Positions 59,361 to 64,000 of a stretch of DNA of 64,000 nt are shown in pieces. Position 1 is the stretch's first letter. Every line of letters starts with the position of its first letter. Source of the DNA: Lachnospiraceae bacterium G11 (GTDB taxonomy: Bacteria > Bacillota > Clostridia > Lachnospirales > Lachnospiraceae); the NCBI GenBank assembly GCA_900103495.1, contig FMWZ01000004.1, positions 310,001-374,000 on the forward strand. Reading direction: 5' to 3'. A model generated the notes under the pieces. That model ran no database searches and had not been told where the DNA came from. It saw nothing but the letters and a program-made list of their open reading frames with translations. A program made the position numbers and the translations under genes.

Positions 59361-60341
59361 TCAAGGAATTAATTCCAGCAAAGTTATCATCTGGTCATAC
59401 AGTGTTTCTGTACTGGGAGCTTTCATAATTACAGAGATAAAAGGTTTGCCTTCGGTATTTTTTGAAAGAAGTATCAGACAATGTCCGGCAGCCAAAGTTG
59501 TACCTGTTTTGCCGCCAATTACGGTAACGTTACTTGGCGCCTTCTTCTCTCCTCTCAAAAACAGATTTGTGGATCTGTAGGAAACTTCCTTCGGAAATCC
59601 GCCGGATTGATTATAACTTGTTTCATAGTTTGAAAGGTTCAAAATCTGCGTAATGGCTTCATACTTGATAGCTTCATTAAATATGAGATACATATCGTAA
59701 GCGGTTGTGTAATGCTCATCTTCTGTAAGGCCATGAGGATTAACAAAGTGAGTGTTTGTGGCTCCGATTCTTTTAGCCTCATCATTCATAAGTCCAATAA
59801 AAGCATCTATTGTACCGCCGATGTTCTCTGCTACAAGCATAGCCACATCATTATCAGAGTGAATAAGCAGGATGTGCAGAGCCTGATCCAGAGTCATTGT
59901 GTCTCCCGCTTTTAAATCCATGGTCTGGGCACCGGTTTCGGTAATCTTAATGTTGCTGGTGGCGGTAAGCACCTGATCAAGAGAGCCATATTTAACTGCT
60001 ACAAGAGCAGTCATAATCTTTGTAAGGCTGGCAGGATTAACTTTCTCGTGAGCATTAAGTGAGTATAAGCAGCTATTATTGTTAACGTCAAAAAGACATG
60101 CCGAGCATGTCTCACCCATATTTATATTGTTATCCAGTTTGTTCTCTGAAACCACACAAAGATTGGCTGCATAAGGCGTTGCTTTTCCTGTGGATATCTG
60201 GTCCACTGCTTTAAATCCCGAAACCAGTGATGATCTGTCATAGGGGAATGAATAAGCAAGACTTCCGCAGCCGAAAAGTGTAAGTGACAAAATAAGAAGG
60301 CAGGAAACAACGCCTGCCTTGATTTTATTTGTACATTTCAC
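59361..60341 (-). CDS. D-alanyl-D-alanine carboxypeptidase (serine-type, lipoprotein)
   Basis: 326 residues. Lipoprotein signal with lipobox L-F-G-C25, then the S11/PBP5 domain with S105-L-T-K108, S162-D-N164 and K278-T-G280, all intact. It trims the terminal D-Ala of peptidoglycan pentapeptides at the outer face of the membrane. The C-terminal beta-rich domain of PBP5 is absent; attachment by lipid replaces the usual C-terminal amphipathic anchor. The start overlaps the mgsA end by 17 bases, so it is the last gene of the PBP2-rodA-mgsA transcript. Confidence 0.92.
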   Translation of the reverse strand: MKCTNKIKAGVVSCLLILSLTLFGCGSLAYSFPYDRSSLVSGFKAVDQISTGKATPYAANLCVVSENKLDNNINMGETCSACLFDVNNNSCLYSLNAHEKVNPASLTKIMTALVAVKYGSLDQVLTATSNIKITETGAQTMDLKAGDTMTLDQALHILLIHSDNDVAMLVAENIGGTIDAFIGLMNDEAKRIGATNTHFVNPHGLTEDEHYTTAYDMYLIFNEAIKYEAITQILNLSNYETSYNQSGGFPKEVSYRSTNLFLRGEKKAPSNVTVIGGKTGTTLAAGHCLILLSKNTEGKPFISVIMKAPSTETLYDQMITLLELIP

Positions 60342-60720
60342 GCCACTCTAAATCTCCTCGATCCAAAGACTTGATTAAAAGCTCTGCGGTTGCAAGGTTT
60401 GTAGCCAAAGGAATATTGTGCATATCACAAAGTCTGACTACGTTATTGACATCAGGCTCATGAACTTTTACATCCACAGGGTCTCTAAGGAAAATAACAA
60501 GGTCAATCTCGTTATGTTCAATCTGGGCACCAATCTGGTGATCTCCGCCCAAATGTCCCGCAAGGAACTTATGAACATTCAAATTGGTAACCTCTTCTAC
60601 CAGTCTTCCTGTTGTTCCTGTTGCGCACAGCTCATGCTTACTTAAAATACCTCTGTAAGCAATGCAGAAATTCTGCATAAGCTTTTTCTTTCCGTCATGT
60701 GCTATTAATGCGATGTTCAT
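60325..60720 (-). CDS. mgsA: Methylglyoxal synthase MgsA
   Basis: 131 residues. Converts dihydroxyacetone phosphate to methylglyoxal and phosphate. [14 protein letters not shown] at the start, ATGTTGRL, the catalytic-Asp region [13 protein letters not shown] (Asp60) and [18 protein letters not shown] are the family landmarks. In Clostridia mgsA is often located after rodA, as it is here. Confidence 0.96.
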   Translation of the reverse strand: MNIALIAHDGKKKLMQNFCIAYRGILSKHELCATGTTGRLVEEVTNLNVHKFLAGHLGGDHQIGAQIEHNEIDLVIFLRDPVDVKVHEPDVNNVVRLCDMHNIPLATNLATAELLIKSLDRGDLEWREMYK

Positions 60721-60741
60721 AGAATCACCCCTAAACTATAC

Positions 60742-61863
60742 CTATATATTTTTTACTTTACCTTTTATGCACTGTAATTTGACGTTTAGAACCACTCCCA
60801 TACCTATGAAAAGTGATAATAAAGAGGCCAAACCATAACTTACAAAAGGAAGCGGAAGTCCTGTGTTTGGAAGAATAAAGGTATTAACTCCGATATTTGC
60901 AAAACTCTGGACCGCTATAAGAGAACCCATACCGGTGGCAATTAGCATACCGCCGGTGTCCTTGGCTCGTCTGGCTATCTTGATACACTCAAAACTTATA
61001 AGGAATAATCCAACAATTACTCCGATGCACCCTTTAAATCCAAACTCCTCTCCGATAACCGCAAAAATGAAGTCCGTCTGGGGTTCAATAATAAAGTTGC
61101 CGTTTTTGAGTGAGCTTATTTCGTTATTCTTATATCCCTTACCTTCCAGCTGCCCTGAGGCGATGGCGGTAACTGAATTCATCTGCTGCAGTGCATCGTC
61201 GGGATAACTTTCGGGATCAATAAAAGCGAGTATTCTCCTTTGCTGATAATCCTTAATAATGCTCTGATCAGGCTGAATAATCAAATTAAAGGATATTATA
61301 AATACAGGAATTGCTATGGCAATGGCACCTATTACGTATCTGTAATCAATTCCACCAACAAATAAAATAATACAGAATACCAAAATAACGGTAATACTGG
61401 TGGAAAGGTCAGGTTGTTTGTAAATAAGGAACCAGGGGAAAGCAATTAGCCCAAGTGATATGGCAAGAAACTTGAAAGTTTTTACTTTATTCTTATTTAC
61501 CATGATAAACTGTGAAAAGAATAAAATCAATAAAATCTTTGCAGTTTCAGAGGGCTGAAATCTGAAGCCTCCGATGTCAATCCACCTTGCGGCGCCACCT
61601 GCCGTATGTCCAAGTCCCGTAAGTGTCATGGACAAAAATCCAATATTTAATGCGTATAAAACCCAATAAAACTTTAGTATAAGATTGTAATCAATAAGTG
61701 AAACTATGATCATGACAAATACACCCACCAGCAGGCCAAGTCCCTGTTTGTTCTGGAGGCTTTCTTTGGCACTTCCCACCATCAATACTCCGAATCCGGC
61801 AAGTGCGATACAATATATAACCAATAGAAAATCATAGTCTCTCAGTCTGTATTGTTTAAACAC
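60742..61863 (-). CDS. rodA: Rod shape-determining SEDS glycosyltransferase RodA
   Basis: 373 residues with about ten membrane segments. SEDS landmarks: GGAARWIDIGGFRFQPSETAKI, the conserved Asp in YKQPDLSTSITVIL, IIEPQTDFIFAVIGEEFGF and LPNTGLPLPFVSYGLASLLSLF. It polymerises glycan strands for cell elongation with PBP2, whose gene lies four bases upstream. It differs from the longer SEDS protein at 5.2 kb, which lacks this compact form. Confidence 0.94.
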   Translation of the reverse strand: MFKQYRLRDYDFLLVIYCIALAGFGVLMVGSAKESLQNKQGLGLLVGVFVMIIVSLIDYNLILKFYWVLYALNIGFLSMTLTGLGHTAGGAARWIDIGGFRFQPSETAKILLILFFSQFIMVNKNKVKTFKFLAISLGLIAFPWFLIYKQPDLSTSITVILVFCIILFVGGIDYRYVIGAIAIAIPVFIISFNLIIQPDQSIIKDYQQRRILAFIDPESYPDDALQQMNSVTAIASGQLEGKGYKNNEISSLKNGNFIIEPQTDFIFAVIGEEFGFKGCIGVIVGLFLISFECIKIARRAKDTGGMLIATGMGSLIAVQSFANIGVNTFILPNTGLPLPFVSYGLASLLSLFIGMGVVLNVKLQCIKGKVKNI

Positions 61864-61866
61864 AAT

Positions 61867-64000
61867 TTATCCCTCGTTTGAACCGATACCCGATTCGATA
61901 GAATCAGCTGTACCGCTTACAATAGTATCCTCGTCATCGAGTTTAAAATAATACTTAATAGCTTCCCTGGTGGTTCTTGCGGCAAAGTCGGAAGAATAAC
62001 CGTAAGCTATACGCGTAGCTATGGCAATTTCAGGTGATTCGTAAGGAGCATAGCATATAAACAAAGCATGGTTTGTTCTGCTCTTGCTCTCCTGAGCGGT
62101 ACCGGTTTTACCGGCAACATTAACGCCCAAATTGCTATAGTAATATTTGGTTTCAACAACTTTTCTCATACCCGTATGAATGGCGTTCCAATAATTATCG
62201 GGCATTTCAACAAGGTTTCTGACCTCTGCGCTGTTATCATACAAAAGAGCATTGTTATGGTCGGTAACCTTATCAATCAAGGTAAGATTATAGCAGGTGC
62301 CACTGTTGGCCACCGTGGTTACATATCTGGCAAGACCGACTGTGGTATAGTTGTTGGTACCCTGACCAATGGCGGAAAGAACAGACAGTTCATCGGAAAC
62401 CATAGGCTCCGCCTCTTCTATCTCAACTCCCGATTTCTCAGAAAGTCCATACATATCAGCATATTTGTATATTTTGCTAAGACCGAGAGGTGAATTATAA
62501 TCACCGTCTTCATCGATACTTAATCTGTATCCCAATTCATAGAAGAAATTGTTACAGGAATTCTGAATAGCTCCAACCACATTCAAAAGTCCGTGAGCGC
62601 CGGGAGAAATCCAGCACTTTGCAACGTAGTTTGCCTTTTCAAATGGGCCATAGCAAGGGAATGTGGTGGATGTGTTAATGGTTCCTTCCATAAGTCCTGC
62701 CGTAGCCATAACCATCTTAAAGGTTGAACCGGGAGCCGTTTCCTGCTGTGTGGCATAATTGTACATTGGCTTTGAACGATCAAGCTGAAGGCTTGCATAG
62801 TACTCCTTATCAACTGTATTGACAAGCCTGTTATTATCATAACCGGGATATGATACCAAAGCCAAAACATCGCCGTTATTGACATCGGTAATAACCATGG
62901 AACCGCAGCATGGATCCAATGCCAATTTGGCAGGAGTTATTTCCAGCTTCTCTATACGTCCGCATATAAAATCATATGAGGAAAGTCTGCCCGAAAAAAG
63001 CTTCTCTTCCGCATCCGGATCTATGTTGATATTTCCCTGCTCACATAAAGCCTTACAAACATCAGCAGGATAAATAACATCGCCTAAAAGCATGTATTTA
63101 TAGAGCTTTCTGTTAAACTCCACATGTTCGTCAAGCATGTTTCTGATATAAGTGCATAACGAATTAAAAATTTCAGCGGAATCACTGTATTTATCGTCAA
63201 GTGAAAGCTTGGATATATCAATGGCATTTATTGATATCAGCCATTCAAGGTATTCACCAAGTCCTATAGTTTCCTGGGTTTTCCAGGCGTCATAGGTGGG
63301 GTTTTTGGTATCAATCTGATCTGATATGATTACCCCATCATCTGTAAGGTACGAAACGATGTTACTCTCGTATACCTGAAACTCTGTTTTTAACCTGTTA
63401 TAGGGAGTTCTTCTTTCGGTTAATTCTACGTTTATTGTTTCAATAACCGAATTCTTATAATCCGTGTGCTTCTGGTAGAGATTCTTCTCGTTTTCTCCGG
63501 CATACTCCTCTTCGAAATGAGCAGTATCCAGAATATAGTTATTAAACAGAGCATAATAAACATCATAGATGGGAACAACCATATCCGCACCCTGAGTTCT
63601 CTCTGTCGGAGTAAAGGTCTTCATATTGCGAAGCTTTGAAAGCAAAATACCGGCAATGTTTTGCTCCAGAATATTATATACGGCGATCTGTAAATCGTGA
63701 TCTATTGTCAGATATACGTCGTTTCCGGCTGTGGGCTCAATTCTTGACTTAACCTCAACAACTTTACCCACGTTATCTACATAGACCTGTTCCGAGCCTT
63801 TATTACCCTGCAGCTCAAGCTCCATGGTCTGCTCAATGCCGGTCTTTCCGACAATATCATTTAATTCATATCTGTCAGCGTCTACCCCGGTCTTTTCTTT
63901 GTTCTGAAGATTTAAGGCATCCAGTTCCTCTGTGGATACGCTTCCCGTATATCCGATAATGGGAGAAAAATAAACACTGTCCACATATCTTCTTGCAGTA
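61867..64000 (-). CDS. Penicillin-binding protein 2 (class B; 5' end outside window)
   Basis: At least 711 residues; the frame is open to the window edge (upstream codons give TARRYVDSVYFSPIIGYTG), so the N-terminal membrane anchor is missing from view. A pedestal region leads to NDVYLTIDHDLQIAVYNIL, then there is an insertion of roughly 260 residues before GSMVITDVNNGDVLALVSYPG and the transpeptidase domain with S-T-F-K (GSTFKMV), S-C-N (QNSCNNFF) and K-T-G (GKTGTAQ). It cross-links peptidoglycan during elongation with RodA. The large helical insertion is much longer than in E. coli PBP2. Confidence 0.9.
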   Translation of the reverse strand, partial: TARRYVDSVYFSPIIGYTGSVSTEELDALNLQNKEKTGVDADRYELNDIVGKTGIEQTMELELQGNKGSEQVYVDNVGKVVEVKSRIEPTAGNDVYLTIDHDLQIAVYNILEQNIAGILLSKLRNMKTFTPTERTQGADMVVPIYDVYYALFNNYILDTAHFEEEYAGENEKNLYQKHTDYKNSVIETINVELTERRTPYNRLKTEFQVYESNIVSYLTDDGVIISDQIDTKNPTYDAWKTQETIGLGEYLEWLISINAIDISKLSLDDKYSDSAEIFNSLCTYIRNMLDEHVEFNRKLYKYMLLGDVIYPADVCKALCEQGNINIDPDAEEKLFSGRLSSYDFICGRIEKLEITPAKLALDPCCGSMVITDVNNGDVLALVSYPGYDNNRLVNTVDKEYYASLQLDRSKPMYNYATQQETAPGSTFKMVMATAGLMEGTINTSTTFPCYGPFEKANYVAKCWISPGAHGLLNVVGAIQNSCNNFFYELGYRLSIDEDGDYNSPLGLSKIYKYADMYGLSEKSGVEIEEAEPMVSDELSVLSAIGQGTNNYTTVGLARYVTTVANSGTCYNLTLIDKVTDHNNALLYDNSAEVRNLVEMPDNYWNAIHTGMRKVVETKYYYSNLGVNVAGKTGTAQESKSRTNHALFICYAPYESPEIAIATRIAYGYSSDFAARTTREAIKYYFKLDDEDTIVSGTADSIESGIGSNEG

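Noticed and set aside
1-64000. CRISPR arrays, tRNA or rRNA genes, insertion sequences
   Set aside because: I saw no regularly spaced repeats, no cloverleaf-forming segments, and no transposase motifs on either strand.

Overview
The window looks like a chromosomal segment of a low-to-moderate-GC Firmicute, most likely a member of the Lachnospiraceae (Clostridia). The reasons are: a GerW-type sporulation protein; a NusG-domain-II protein beside a Gx transporter; TIGR03960/DUF2344-type genes beside RNase G; the Prp protease with an N-extended ribosomal protein L27; short-form HisG with HisZ; and Firmicute-style sigma-A promoters and strong AGGAGG ribosome binding sites. The sequence is almost entirely housekeeping. 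I see no phage, insertion sequence, CRISPR array, rRNA or tRNA. Coding density is very high: no gene-free stretch exceeds 300 bases, and the longest is the ~200-base divergent gap between rpmB and the Asp23-family gene.

Left part, mostly plus strand (1-34 kb): membrane and Holliday-junction genes (NusG_II, Gx transporter, ruvAB); zapA; a U32 gene that appears split by a 1-base frameshift; a SEDS/PBP pair with a 110-base coding overlap; NUDIX; DUF2953-gerW; a J-domain coiled-coil protein; rpmB diverging from the Asp23/DAK2 pair; an inserted glycoside-hydrolase-like gene; recG; a second type IIA topoisomerase pair; rsmD-coaD; two pseudouridine synthases around an unknown membrane protein; recU; then a histidine operon (hisZ-G-D-B-IE). 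The hisIE product carries an N-terminal degenerate HisF/HisA-like barrel. The operon runs on into a radical SAM protein, a DUF2344 protein, RNase G and a NUDIX hydrolase.

Middle (34.5-49 kb): a tyrosine recombinase, an HD protein and an AI-2E-family permease, ttcA (apparently leaderless), a 1274-residue hybrid sensor kinase with a solute-binding-protein sensor and a four-fold internal repeat, a divergent LysM protein/lexA pair with LexA-like boxes, a kinase-like P-loop protein, and a complete branched-chain amino-acid ABC transporter (liv) operon.

Right part, minus strand (49-64 kb): the ribosome/GTPase cluster rplU-prp-rpmA-obg-yhbY-nadD-yqeK-rsfS with an L21-type leader; a second cytidylate-kinase-like protein; rluD-lspA-aroB; sepF; an HlyD-like membrane protein with a small P-loop protein; and a cell-wall cluster PBP2-rodA-mgsA-dac. 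In many Clostridia the radical SAM/DUF2344/RNase G genes directly precede rplU-prp-rpmA-obg. Here the two halves lie ~19 kb apart in opposite orientations, exactly as an inversion of the middle section would leave them.

I found no clearly new multi-gene system. The most noteworthy observations are the inferred inversion, the SOS-controlled LysM gene, the HisF-like/HisIE fusion, the sensor kinase architecture, the split U32 gene and the array of TTAGCA half-sites in the his leader.
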